The notes under the pieces were generated by a model, which saw only the letters and a list, made by a program, of their open reading frames with translations, did not search any database and was not told the origin of the DNA. From Pipra filicauda (lineage: Eukaryota; Chordata; Aves; Passeriformes; Pipridae): a stretch of 64,000 bases of DNA. Below, piece after piece: positions 11,072-23,900 of the stretch. Positions within the stretch are counted from its first letter, which is position 1. Each line of letters starts with the position of its first letter. Location: NCBI RefSeq assembly GCF_003945595.2, contig NW_024103452.1:1674001-1738000 (forward strand), written 5' to 3'. The translations under genes and the position numbers were made by a program.

Positions 11072-14000
11072 TTTGGCAAAAGAAAATATCTCATTGCACA
11101 AACAACATTTCTGTCAGGAAGAAGGGACCCCATACTATAGAGATGGTCACACCACCTGATGTGCAGCCAGGAGGTATTTGATACCACAGCAATGATGCTT
11201 TTGTGAGAGTTTGGGTAGTTTAGAACAGAGTTTCAAGCTTCAGTGAAGGGCAAGTGGGCCCTCATGTACACTGTTGTGTGCATGACAGCACATGTGTCTT
11301 AGTTGCAGGATGGATGTGTTTCATGGGGGAAGCCAGAGTGTCTCATGTCTACTGACAAGGTTAGGTAGCCAGACTCTAGCAAACAGTCAGACTCTGTCTC
11401 TCTCTATCATGTTAATATTTCCACTCAGGGATATACAGTGGCTTTAGGACCTCAGGAAGACATGTTTGTGCAAATTACCAAGCAATTCAATGGTATGTGC
11501 ATTCCAAGGGCTCATAACTCAGGCAGAAAAAAAACCAACTCAACAAATTGCTCAAAGGAACTTGTTTAGGGTAGCAATTTCCTTGCCATATTTTAGCTCT
11601 CTGTCTCCAGCTATTCAGGCTGTCTAAAATAAATCACTGACTTTTTTTTCTTCTTTTTTTTCCTGAACAATGGGTGAAGTGTGATCACTTTGTTTGTGCT
11701 CTTTTTTTTTTTTAATTAATTCTCCTTCTCCCTAAATCCAACCAAAACCTGTGACTGTTTCTGTTGACAGCTCTGCTCTAAGACCTTAACATGCAAAAAC
11801 TTTCAACCGGCTTAAAGTAGTATTTTAACCAGGAGAAGACAAAATAGCTTAGCTGTTTTACCCACCACTGGAATGTAACGCAAGCCACGTAGACAAATCA
11901 TGCCTCACATATTAAAACACATCAATAAGAAGTAAGATACATTCCCCCTTTAGAAGCTACAGATTTCATCCTATGCTAAAGGATGTTGAGTCCAGACTCC
12001 TGTTAGGTGGCCTCATCCCAGACAGTGGTGAGTCCATAGAAAATCATAACCAGTTGTGGGTTGCGTTTTATTTTTGCCAAAGCTGTATGTATTTCCCTTT
12101 AAAGTACTGTTGAGGAGGAGCATGCTTTATTATGCATGGTGTTAACAGCAGTTCAAAATTTTAACTCATTTTTCATATTAAAATAAGAAATGGTGTCCAT
12201 GAGAGCTTCAGGCCAGCTTTTTAGCTACAAGCTGCAACTCTTTTATCTCAAATGAAATAAAGGCACTGCCTGGGAGCAGGAGACCAAAAAGATGTTTCTG
12301 TGCTAAAAGGCAGGCAGAATAAGCTTGGCTTGTCACCAAGTTTCACTGAATCTGACAAATGAAATTTCATTAGAAGTGCAGGGGCGGTTGTGAAACTGCC
12401 AGTAAATAACTGTCTCCCCAGAGTCTCACACTTTTTCCAGAGGCTATTTTCTCTTTGGACTCCGTTCTGCCAGGGACAGTATTTTAAAAGCAAAAACCAG
12501 AGCTAAGCATCAGCATTAGAAGTTAGTAGATAATAAAGGTCAAACGTATTTCTTCCAGCAGCTACTGGAATTTATGCCATTGTTTTATCTTTTCTTCCTC
12601 CCTTGCGCTTTCCCTCACAGTTGTTACCACTAATGGGTCCAAGCCAAGGCCATGAATCTAGACAAACTTGGGAATGATTCCAGAGCTAAACGCTATAGCT
12701 GACCACTTTCTCTCCAATGACCCAAAGCAAAACCCAAGCCCCATGCCTGCCACCCTGTACTTTTAAATGCTTGGAGCTGTTTCAGACCTGGATCTGAACT
12801 TCATGGCTGATGACCCTCTCTAGTCATCATCTTTCAGTAATCCAAAATATAAATGCACATCATCATTCATTCCACCAAACCACATCTGTGTGTGCAGCTA
12901 CTTTTGCCCTCTCAGGGCATTACAAAACCATGAAGTCTCTCTCTTGGTTGTTACCAAGCAAAGGAAAAGGGTTCTTTGTCTTATTTCTTACTGCTTCTGT
13001 AAGGGAGGTTCTCTACCCTTTTGGGCTCAGGGATGTAAGGCACTTCAGTTTACAAGCAGGAGGCTCTATCATGACAGTGTGTGTTTTCTGTAAGGATCAG
13101 CTGTTGAATTTATTCTTGTGTGCCGCCCCTTCACTGCTCCTCAGCCAGAATGTTGGCTGGGATGGCCTTGACAATGCAGCTCTTTTGCTCTGAATCTGAG
13201 GCAAGAGGTCCAGTGATCATCCAAAGTGTAGGAATGCAGCTTTTCTGCATGGATGCTGTCACTTGTGAGTGACTGAGACTGGCTTGAGGGACCACCTGAG
13301 CTGTTTCCACAGGAGGGTCCCCACTCAGCGACACAATCTGTATCTCTTACAGATGGCACTCCGAAGGATGCCTACTTCTGAAAACACATCTGTCTCTCTG
13401 TGTTGTTAGATGCAATTTTGATCATGCTAGAAATGTTTTGTAAGTGAACTCTTCCCTGCATGCAAGGGAAGAGCTAGCTTTTATTGGTAGCTGGTAAAAC
13501 CAGGTGTACGAACCCCCTGTTTCTGAAGCGCACAGCAGTGTCCTCAAATGGCCAAGAGATGGAAAAGGAAGTGTCCTCCAACTAATTTTCTAGTTTTCTT
13601 TTGAAAAACTTGACACCATGTGTTTTGGGCAAAATTAATATCTGCTGCTGTCAGAAAAGCAGAGCTGGCATTTCAGCTCCTTAAGTTGGTTGCTAGTTTA
13701 ATTTGCTGGGAAACAAGTCCTGTGCATCATATGCTTCAGCTGATAAAATCAGCAGAACTTTACTACCTTCCCTCATCAGACCATGTCACTGATGTAAATG
13801 GAAGTCATTACCATGACAGTTTATGGGAAGAGGATTTAGAGTATTGAGATAATAGAACACTAGTCTTGGCTTTTCGAAGTTTCCTAAGGCTATAAATGCT
13901 TGCAGAACTGATGTGAAGAGCATATTTCCAGTGCAGATGAAGCTGAAGGACTCAATTTTTTGGTACGTCTTCTGTTTTCTAGAATCTTAATTAGAACTTT

Positions 14001-14079
14001 TAAAAATCACTGATAACCCAAATGTCTTGCCACTGCTTTTAGTGGAGGTAATCCTACGTGACTTTCCACAAATCCCTTT
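11072..14079. other. Noncoding; T-rich low-complexity stretch at 11641-11717
   Basis: Two interrupted poly(T) blocks lie at 11641-11717. The rest is unique sequence without recognisable exons. Overlapping frames at 12810-13193 and 12890-13093 (plus) and 13131-13359 (minus) are mutual shadows with no recognisable protein. Confidence 0.45.
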
Positions 14080-14131
14080 TAATTAGCCGCTTTCCCAGGT
14101 GTGCCTTGCCAGCAGATGAATAATGCATTAA
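14080..14131. promoter_or_regulatory. Homeodomain/octamer-like motif group (candidate regulatory element)
   Basis: TAATTA (14080-14085) is followed at 14121-14130 by the perfect 10-bp palindrome TAATGCATTA. This combines two inverted ATTA cores around ATGCAT, a geometry compatible with paired homeodomain or POU binding. A pyrimidine-rich tract ending in CTACAG (14158-14172) follows. No conservation evidence is available, so this is a motif-based guess. Confidence 0.18.
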
Positions 14132-15230
14132 TCTTACTGTATTTGCAGCTGATTCATTTTCTTTCTCTACAGATGGAGTTTTATTTTGAGGCCCCATGAA
14201 GTTACAGCTCACAATCATCCACTGTAAAATCTATTCTCACCCTTAAAGAGTCTAGTCACGTTTTGGGGAGGACATGGGGCATGATCTAAAATAAAATGTT
14301 GCAGATGATATTGCACAAAACACCACACACAATTGCACACAACATACACAATGCTGCCAGCAGTCCTGCTGCTTAAGACCAAAAACTGTCTCTCATGAAA
14401 TCTGAATTTACAAGTTGATTGTAGTGCTTTTGAACAAGCTAACAAATGCCATACCACTGTACAAGCTCACCCAGGAGGCAGTGCTAACACATCCATGAAT
14501 GATACCAAACGGTGTAGATTGTGACATCAGATAGACTTTTTAGTCTTGAGAATTAAGAATTTATTTATGATGCTTATTCTTGAGGAATAATATAAAATTA
14601 GTCACATAAGAAAAAAATTGCCATTGTCACACTTGATATTCACCATTGTTCTGTGTAGAAGATAGCCATGTGAAAGAAAACTTGGGGGTATTTAGCCAAC
14701 TAGATTTGCTAGAAAACATGCCCTGCATAATTTTTACCCACTGAAAATTTGATCCGAGTTTGGGTCATCAGTCAGATGTTAGATTGAAATGTAACATAAC
14801 ATTAGGGAGGGTCAGCAGAATATTGAGCTTTGTGTTTAAAATATTACCATCTATGTTGTGCACTAACTACATTAGCTACGATATATGGCACTATGGCATG
14901 CCTTTTGCAACTGGTCTCAGTAACTCCGAAAACATTTTCCCTGAAACTTTCTGTTGGGAGGGGAAAGGTAAAGAAATAGGTAAGTACACTTTTGCTGTCT
15001 CTGGGCTTTATGACAGTATAGCTTTGTGGATGGTCATGGGGAGTGAGGATGGTGAGGTTCTGGGCAGCAATTGGTCACATGGACCATGGGGAGCCTGGAA
15101 GGACAATCGATCAATCTCTTTGTTCGAGTTTATCTGTCCCAGTGGTAATCTGGGTACCAGCAGGTATTTGATGGCTTTATGGTAGACATGGGTTAGAAGC
15201 CACTGGAAGGGCTATAAATTTTCAGACCCG
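14132..15230. other. Noncoding, no gene recognised
   Basis: A 141-codon plus-strand frame (14760-15185) contains a donor-like AG|GTAAGT near 14978. It has no recognisable domain and no good acceptor pairing. I see no RNA gene or repeat. Confidence 0.4.
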
Positions 15231-15418
15231 AGGAACAGGCTCCCCAGGGAAGTGGTGATAGCACCAAGCCTGATAGAGTTCAAGAAACATTTGGACAATG
15301 CTCTCAGGCACATGGTATGATTCTTGGGGTGTCCTTTGTGGGGCCAGGAATTGGACTCAATAATCCTTATGGGTCCCTTGCAACTCAGCATATTCTATCA
15401 TTTGGTGATATTCTATGT
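15231..15418 (+). mobile_element. CR1-J-like LINE 3' end with intact ORF2 C-terminal reading frame
   Basis: The sequence matches the 3' end of the passerine CR1 group ending TTGGACTC..TGATCCTTGTGGGTCCC. From 15234 the frame reads NRLPREVV, then a spacer, then FKKHLDNALRHMV. It stops at TGA 15318-15320, exactly where the CR1 reverse-transcriptase ORF normally ends. These 28 codons stay open. The 3' UTR follows and ends in imperfect ATTCTATC/ATTCTATG repeats. The copy is truncated at its 5' end. Its last 55 bases are nearly the tail of the SINE at 33.3 kb. The exact subfamily (J or a relative) is from memory. Confidence 0.92.
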
Positions 15419-17720
15419 AACTGGTAGAGGTTAGGGAGAAGCTTCTCCTTTGGGGAAGCTGCTAAGTTATTTGTATCTTAGCAACGCAGCTGGTTTTACA
15501 TGAATTAGAAGGAAAAGTAGTTTTTTTCAAATATGGTGGTTCCTATGTATTCCAGTTGTCAGGCTGGGTAGGGAAGCTCTGTCAGATGGTGAAAGTACAC
15601 TGTGAAAGAGATGTGGCAGTAACTTCTTACAATAGCTCTATAGATACTGTATAGTTATTGCTGAGAATCAGAGTCCTACAAGACCCTACCAATGCTGTCA
15701 TTTGCTGAAGTCCATGTAAATGGAGGGTATGCTGTACCTTGCAGAATGGGAACCTGAGGCACCTGTCCTTTGAGTAGCAAAGGGGAAAAGTCAGGGAACA
15801 GGGAGATCTAATGTCAAAAAATCTGAGACAAGCTCCAGAGAAGATTTTCAGCTGTGGTATTTTGCATCGTTTCCTACCACATTCTGGGAACCAGTAAAGA
15901 TTTCTGAAGATATTTGTTTGATAGAACACCCATTGCTTGTTTTAATTAGCTTGGTCTCATTTTTAATAGGCACCAGCTGAAAATTTTGAGTGGGATTTTG
16001 CATGCATTTCAGCGTTAATGCAGAAAGATGGGCCTGACAGAGTTCAAGCTTGCATCCCAGTTATTGCAGGTGTAGTTCCACCAGTCTGGTCTGGTACAGC
16101 ATAGAGGGAGCAGGAAGACCCAGCCAAATTAAACTGTGTGGGTTGGCGCTGTCTTTGTGTTTTGCTTGAAAGACTTAAAACATATCAAAGCCATTTAGGT
16201 TCCTTTTTGCTCATCGCTGTTTGAAGCTGCTGAAGACTTCTGTTGAAAGCAAGTAAGTATTGCCTGTAGTGCATAGTTTTTCTATTAAGAGAGAGTTAAA
16301 ACATGCCAGCAATCTTTGACTGATAACAAACAAACGAAGCTGTACTCATGTTCCCTCACACAGAGCCTTTAAGACTTATTGACATGCCTGAAGTTGAAAA
16401 AAGCCAAAAAATGAGCTGTGATATGGCTTGTAAACACAGAGTGTGGCCACACCTTGTAGTGTCTGCAGCTTAAGTGAACTGATCTACCAACCTAGAGCTG
16501 CCCCTAAATGCCAGGAAACAAATCACTGGTAATAAAACACAATGGCTGTTCTCCATCTGCAATCAATTTCTGTTTAACTAATGATGTTAAGTGGAAAATA
16601 GCCACAGTCATCTCTTATTAGGGTCTTGAATAAACAATGGCTGTAACTCAAGTGCTTCATTAACAGGGAGGGAAGCAGCCAGCAGTTCTTTTTCCAGGTG
16701 TCTGTAGCTGCTAGGGTTTGCGTAGCTGTGGGCAGGCAGACAAGCAAGCAGGTAGACAGACAGGCACGGCCCACATTACTGCCATCATCCTTTGTGTGAT
16801 GAAAGGAAGTGTGCCTCTGTTTACTGCTCAGCTGGATAATAGGTGTGCTTGTAACCACAAGGTAAGCTCTGCAACCCAGTGAGGAGACTAAAACCTTCTG
16901 CTATTTGCAAATGGCTTTGGGCTCAACCATGAAAGGAGTCCAGTGGAGTCTGGGAGAAGTTCTGGGCCTCTGAGAGGAAATTACTGAGCTATGTTTACCT
17001 CTAAGCCCTCATACAGAAAGCCTGAGACAAGCCACTTTACGTGTTTACTAGCTCCCCTTGAGCAGGCTTGGGATGCCACTGCTGGTGGCATTGCAGTGCC
17101 CAAGCAGGCCAGCTGCAGATGGCTAGGATGCTTTTTCAGGTTCAGTAGCAGAGAGAGGTTCAAGATGTAATGTTGGTATCAGGGCCGAAGGCAAAAGTTT
17201 TCTAAAGATGAAGTTGATGAGATGACTTTGATTTGTCTTGCCAAAAGCCATACAGAGATAACACCTCTCAACTTTTCTAGGTTTAAGGTTATTCACTCCT
17301 TAAGTTAGTTTTTTGTGCCATCTATAAATTACAGAACCCAGCTCTCTTAAAGTGGAAATTCTGTGCTACGTATGCATACAGGGCTTGGCTGTTCCCTTAC
17401 ATCAAAATGCCATGCCAAATAAATAATCATGAGCATACGGAAATGTCATAAATGAGAGAAGGGAGAAAAAGAATAAAATTAAATAAGGCTCCTTAAAAAT
17501 ATTCTGGGAAATGAACAGACATGGTGAGCAAAGACAGTATAATTTGTAGGCCGATGAGTGAATCTGTTCTTTAGTGACATTCTAATGCTGCCAATAAGGA
17601 ATGCATATATTCATGGGACTTAAGTAGATGCTAGAGCCTCTTGCTTTAGTATTAAAGCAAATAAAGCTTTAAGATGCTTTCAGCAAGTGCCTTCACTTCT
17701 TGCCTGCTCTTTGTTAGTTT
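15419..17720. other. Noncoding, no gene recognised
   Basis: Unique sequence. A donor-like GTAAGT occurs at about 16254, with no matching exon. A short GCAGGCAGACAAGCAAGCAGG-type CAGR stretch lies at 16731-16766. No known repeat is recognised. Confidence 0.45.
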
Positions 17721-17758
17721 AAAGAAAAAAAAAAAAAACAAACCAAAAAAACAAAACA
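17721..17758. repeat. A-rich low-complexity tract with A14 run
   Basis: Almost entirely A, with 14 consecutive A at 17725-17738 followed by AC-interrupted A runs. It could be a decayed poly(A) tail, but no upstream body of a retroposed gene is recognisable. Simple expansion is as likely. Confidence 0.8.
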
Positions 17759-17899
17759 GAAGAATTTCTAGAGAAAAATATTTATGTTCATTTGGGGCAG
17801 CCCAAAGCCTTTCATTTGTTTTTGTTGTGAAAGGCAAATGTTTACCCTGGGTCTGAGCCCAGCCTGCAGGTGTGGTGACTGGTCCTGTCTCCCTGCATG

Positions 17900-17963
17900 C
17901 GCCGGCTCACGTGCGGGCGGCTCTCAGGGTGGCCCTCGGGGTGTCCTGCCCTGCTGCGCTCCG
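17900..17963. other. Small isolated CpG cluster (8 CpG in 64 bp)
   Basis: Eight CpGs fall at 17900, 17903, 17910, 17914, 17918, 17937, 17957 and 17962, in a G+C-rich patch surrounded by CpG-poor sequence. It includes a CACGTG E-box at 17908-17913. It is far too short for a classical CpG island. It might be a remnant of a GC-rich repeat, an unmethylated enhancer or an alternative first exon. No TATA box, initiator or coding exon can be identified. Confidence 0.7.
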
Positions 17964-20900
17964 CTAAACTGTTTGCATTGCTGAGTGTGTTGTAGAGCCG
18001 TCTTTCCTGTGAAAATCTGAGGTTTTTCTGGCTTAGGTTACATTAGAGAAACTGTGAAAGGAAGGCGCTTTTTGTTCTGGTTTTCTCTTTGTGCTTTTCA
18101 GATCTAATGGCTTCAGTCAGTTGAAAACTGAGAAAAGCAAAAGGGGTTTCTCCCTGGCTTCTCCCTGGTGTCCGAGTGCTTCTGACCATCAAAGCATTGG
18201 TTCCAAGTATTTAATGTTGGTCCTGATCTATTCCAGCCCTTTTGTATGTATCTGTATTTAGTTAGCTACTTTGGATACCCCATCTCCAATGGAATAGTAA
18301 CGGTGCTTGTGCAATTGGGGTTTATATGAAATAGCCATCCAAAAAAAGAGGCTATATATTGGTGCAAAGAGTGTTTACTTTGGTTGTTTCTTAGGTGAAT
18401 CCTGGTGATCCTGATACACGCTGTGGTAACCTCACACGACAGTGAAACAAAACAACTAGAGGCTGTCTTTAATTGGCCAAGGTGATATTAAAAAATGTTA
18501 TGAGGAGTCACTGGAAGAGCCCAGCCCTTAAATACCAGGTTTCTCAACAGCTGATAACCATGTCATCTAGATCTCTGCTCTCCCTTCTGCACTTATCCTT
18601 GCTAATTTGGTGGTACTTTCTCCAGTTGGTCAAGGATGTATTAATCTCTAATGTAAACTACAGCTAAATCTCTGTATCTCTGTTTCTCTTAACTCTCCAG
18701 TTGGCTGGAGGTTGAGATGTGCCTCACTTGCATTTTGTCATACTTGGAAAGGAGGGAGGATTAATCTGGCTTTAAACGTGTACCTGGCTGCAGTCTAGGA
18801 GTTACTGGGTTGGATGCAAGCATAAAACAGAGCAGGCTTAGGCTTTTTTCTACTCTTTGTTTTGTCTGCCAGCATCCCCTGAGGGCTGCTCTATTTTGCA
18901 TGAGGATTATCAGGGGATAGACTTTGTGCTTATGAGTTGTCCCTGAGGCCTTACTGCTGCATTGAAGAACAGCAAATGCAGGAGCTGCTCCCAAGGCCAG
19001 GCTTCCCTTAGATAAACTGTGGTGAATGCATGTTGATGAAGTAGCTACTTGCACAGCACATGGGAAGCAAATGGAAAGAATACAAAACTTGCTATATAGC
19101 TTGTATATTTTCTGCCTCCACTACTAAGTTAGTCTAAAGCTCTTTATTTTTTTCCCTTAAAAATAAATAAATATAAAATCTAAGTACTTGGTATTTTCTT
19201 CAAGATCCTTTACAAGATACTCTGTTTTTCTTACTGCTTCATTGGACACTATATCCAAATATCTCTATGGTGATTTTTAATCTAAAGACCTGTGCACAGT
19301 ATCTCTGTAACTGGGTATATTTTAGGCAGTTGCTACTTCAGGCCTTTATCTTTTTGTATTTCAAAGGAGATGAAAACAAACCATTTCTGTCAACTGGAGG
19401 TAGAGGTTGTAGATGGGAAAATGAATGAAAGTATTATTCGTGGCATGAGATGTAATCCCCAAAATCCAGGCTGGGAGAACTGCTGCTCAGCTGAGACGAG
19501 TTTTAAAACCTTTAAGGGAACTTGCTTTCCTTGTAAACTAAGGAATTGGGTATAAATACGTTTTACTGCACCTTAAAGTACAAAACAAAACATATGGTTG
19601 AAAGGTACTGTGCTCTCTCGTTAACTCTCACCCTCTTTACAGGGACTTCTTCTAACTCCCCCACTCTTAAGGTCTGGGTCTTAATACAGGTATTGATTGC
19701 AGTTTCCCTCCCTCCTTGGCAAGGGGCCTCTCCCCTTTTTAGCCTCTGGTCAGAAGGCTACTGAAGCCTGATTCAGAACTTTCTGCTGATGCCAAATCTG
19801 CGATTAGGTATTGTCTGGAAACCCTACCAATTACGCAGGGTGTATCTCTTCAGCTGAATAGCAAGGACCTAGTGCGGAAGGTCAGGGCCTGGGGATGAGT
19901 TGCCGGACAAGTGTCACAGAGCAGCTCAGTTTACTGTAGTGCAAAGCACCAGAGAATGTGGAGAGAAAATCCAAGCTGGCATGTTGGGAGAGGACATCCT
20001 CAGGAAGGGCATGTTGTGCTGTCTGCACAAACCAGGTGGATTGGTTTTGTTGTCTGAACTGCAGAACCAGATAAAGCACTGAGGGCTGAGTAAAAAAAAT
20101 GTATTTTTCTCTAAAAAGAAATAAAAATAATTGAATGTTGGAATTCTTGCAAAATATGGGAGCTGGCGGGGCACTGTAGAAACCAGCATGTATTCTTGGT
20201 CTTGTACTCCAGAAAATGTATCATAAGCTGGCAGTGCTGGACAGTGGAAAGCTCATAAGGATAAAAAAATTAATGCTGTGTACTCTAAGGTGTTGCATGT
20301 CAAGAGGGCTTCATTCAAATATAACTCGATTGGGGGTCATCTGAGCCTGCAGACTTGTTTCAGTTTGTTACTAACTTCTGTGTTTTGTTTCTGCTATCTG
20401 CCTCCAGATAAGCAGCTAAGAGGACAACAATTTAGTTATGCAGCTCTCCTGAATCCAAGCGTGAGGTGGATTGCCAAGTGTGAGGAAAGTGTTGCCCTTG
20501 CCCCATTACCGTGCAGGCAGAGCTTAGTCATTTGGTTTTTGGAATATGCTAGTGCTAGGTACAAGTTACATTTCTCTGGGAAGGAAGGCTGAAATGTATC
20601 CTGCCTAGCTGAGATGCTGAGAGTGAGGTGTCTTCAGGGGCTTATTGAGTCTAACACCAGATTCCATTTGCTGCGGAGACAAGAATCTAGGCTACTTGTC
20701 TTTGTTAGGTGAGGTTAGGATGCTAATGCCCCAGATCCTTGGGTGCAGGGCTGGCTGGAGAAATAAAACCCTGTAGCATTTCCTTTATAAATCCCAAGTA
20801 TGCAGTTGGATGATGTGGTGGGAGAGGATGTCTGCATGGGCGGACACTGAGACAAATGTGATTGCCCCATTTCCATTGATTGAGGATGGAGTGATCCCGT

Positions 20901-23900
20901 TCCTCTCTTTGGTGGGCTATGAGATGTGTACATCACTCCTGCTGGGCAGCACTGCAAGGCAGAGACTTCCCTTCCATCACAGTGACTTGGCATTTTGAGC
21001 AAGGTGCAGGGAGATGCTTTTGGTCAGCTTCTGAGAGTAAGAAAAAAGCTGTATCTGAATCCTGCTGTCTCTTACCAGGCACACTCCAGATGCAAGCAAG
21101 CCAAGGTTCCTCATTTGACCTCAATTTATACCTTCCTAGAGAGAAATGAGGAGGCTCTGCAACTGAGAGTCCTGAGTAGAAGAAGGTAAAGTCTGCCATA
21201 AACATTTCTCTACCCATTGTAGTAGCAAGAGAGAAGGGAAAGTTTCTGCTTAGTGAAAGAAAGAGAGTGCAGCTAAAACCTTGCTAAACGTAGGGAGATA
21301 CTTGCTATCTTTCAGCTCCTGTTTAGTCCCTATGATTTGGCACAAATCCATTCTGCCCACACAATTTCTTCAGTGGGACTTGGCTTTGCAAAAAGCTCCT
21401 TAATCCAACACAGAAAGGTTTAATGCAATTGCATCCAGAACAGTCCTATTTCACTTGATTTAAATGAGAAAGTTAAATCTCAGTCTAGACAGAGTGTTCT
21501 CTAGCTCCTGTGAATCTTGCACCCTGCAAGCTGTATCATCTATGAGTATGTTTCTCATTTTCCAGACGAGCCCAGGGGATCTGCACCCCCACTCCATAAA
21601 ATTCCTGTCTGCGCTAAATTGCCTCGTAGTCCTGATTTATACTTCAATAAAACACATCACGAGAAGGAGAAAATGTTTAATTGTATAACTGACATACTTA
21701 GGCAGGACACGATTTTGGTGGTTATTTATGCACTTATCTTCTTTAAAAGGGGTATAAAGAGCCATGACTCATTTACAGTGGAAACAGCAAAGGGTGAGGA
21801 AAACAATGTGGTGAAAGGGCAACCCTAAACTAGTATGGCTTCTGGAAAAGGACCTCTGTTAAAAGATTCATGGAAAAATATGAAGAGATGAGGTTGGATT
21901 TGAGATCTTAAGGTATTTCAAGAAAACTTTGAGATTCTTCCTGTCCTTTATCAAACAAAGCCAGAAAATAACTTTACATTGGGGCTGTTTGATGCTGGAA
22001 GTCGGAAAGTGTTTCTTTTTTCAAAACAGTAACAAGTGGAAAAAAATCTTTTATGTTTCTCGTGGAATCATCAATTCCAAGCTCTTATTTGATTTCTTTC
22101 AGCCAGACCCCTTTCAAAATGGCATGGTTGTTTTCTTTTAAAATAGTTTTCTCAAGAACTAATACAATGCTAGAAACTGGGACAGGTATGCAAGCCTTCC
22201 TTTAGGTTTCTGCTGCTAAGTTTCTATTGGCAACCATGTCCTACTGACAAAGCACCCTGACAGCACCTTAAACAAGTGTTCAAGCAGCACATACAAGGTG
22301 AGACAACTCCAGGGTGATTAGAAATTGGTTCATTACTGGGAGACCAGCATGTTTTACTTAATTACAGCATAAATGTGCTTCCTTATCTTTCCTATCGCCT
22401 GTGTAAGAATGTAGTTTCTACAACTGTTCTTTGGGTGTCAAAGCTAAGGAGCAAAGTTAAGATTGTAGTTCAAATCCAATTTGGTATCATTACTGATAAG
22501 ATGTTTATAATGGCGTGGAGTTTGCCCTTTGTTCTGCATGATGTAATTCTTGCCTCAAGGGCCATCTAGACTTCAAGTGCTGAAGAGCAGGTGTGTGGTA
22601 ATGCACAGACATGCCATATGTTTGTGTGTTAGTCAGGCTGACAAAAAGAAGAAATAGTTCATTACATGTATAGGTGAGCAGCATTCTTAACCTCCTTGTC
22701 TTTCACTGTCTAAGCCCTGAGCCTACTTGCCTTACCTGTGGCATTGCCCTCTGCAGGGAAACTTGGCTGCTATGGTGCCATGGACCAGCAAATGGGGAGT
22801 GTGAAGTCAGGAACCTGTGCAGGTTTCAGAATGGTGGGGTACAAGGCCTCCTAAAATGTCTTATACTGTCTGTAGGAGATGCTGAATTTTTCCTGCTGAC
22901 ATCTAGAAATATCCCTTATATATGAGAAATGACCAGTGCGATCTTCAAAAGTTCACCTCTGATGGCAGCATGGACCAAGTTGTTCATGTCTTCATGCTTA
23001 TGTGCTGCACCCCAATAGGCTGTTTGCTAGAGATAAGCCTTTCCCCTTTTTCCCAGAGAAAATCCTCCTGGCAATACATTCAGTGCAAATCCATTTACTA
23101 CCAAGACTTGGAGCATTATCCCTACCCAGGATACCAGGTCTTGCTAACTTTGATGCTATGACATACTGCAAGCAAGCTGAACAAGGAGCACTCTGCCTGG
23201 CTTCTGAACAATGTGGGTGTTCAGTCAGCTGCTGAGAGAGTATTTTCTTGCGGAACTGAAAAGAAAGGCAGCTACGCTTCTATTAAAACAGCTTTTGACT
23301 TTGTAGAAAGTGAAACTTACCATTATCCAGTCTTTTTGACTTCCACCTACAGTATGTTAATTGAAGGAACACAGGAGCTTTGTGCATCAATGATGGTTAT
23401 CTCCATAGGAAATCCAGCATTGTGGTTACACTGGCTGGTTTTTTGCCTTTCCCAATTGTAGAACTTCTTTTCACTGGCAGGATATCCTTGTTCCAAATAT
23501 TTCTTCACAGACCCAAGTACTTTTTTTCCCTCCTCTGAAAGAAAAGGTCAATGAAATAGAGATAAGCAAAGGATGAAAATGTCTTTCCATTTAATTTTTG
23601 TCCTGCCAATTCAAACAGTTCTATTCCACACAGGGTTTCCCTACATGCCTCTCCTGATGGTACACAAGACTGTCCTCAGGAAAAAGCTCTGCCAAAATTT
23701 GATTAAATAACTTTGCCACTGTCAGCGGTATGTGTTTTTAATCAATGGCATGGCTTTCTTTATATCCCTGTTAAGGTCTAAGGAATTTTGGTAGGTATCA
23801 TAAACTGATATATGCTGTATGGTTGTACTTCACTGCTCCCAATGCATTTATCAGGGAGGCTGATATCCAGAGCTGTGCAGTAGCTCTGGAATGCTTATTT

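Noticed and set aside
14900..14980. Exon ending at the AG|GTAAGT near 14978
   Set aside because: The upstream acceptor is poor, and the encoded sequence resembles nothing known.
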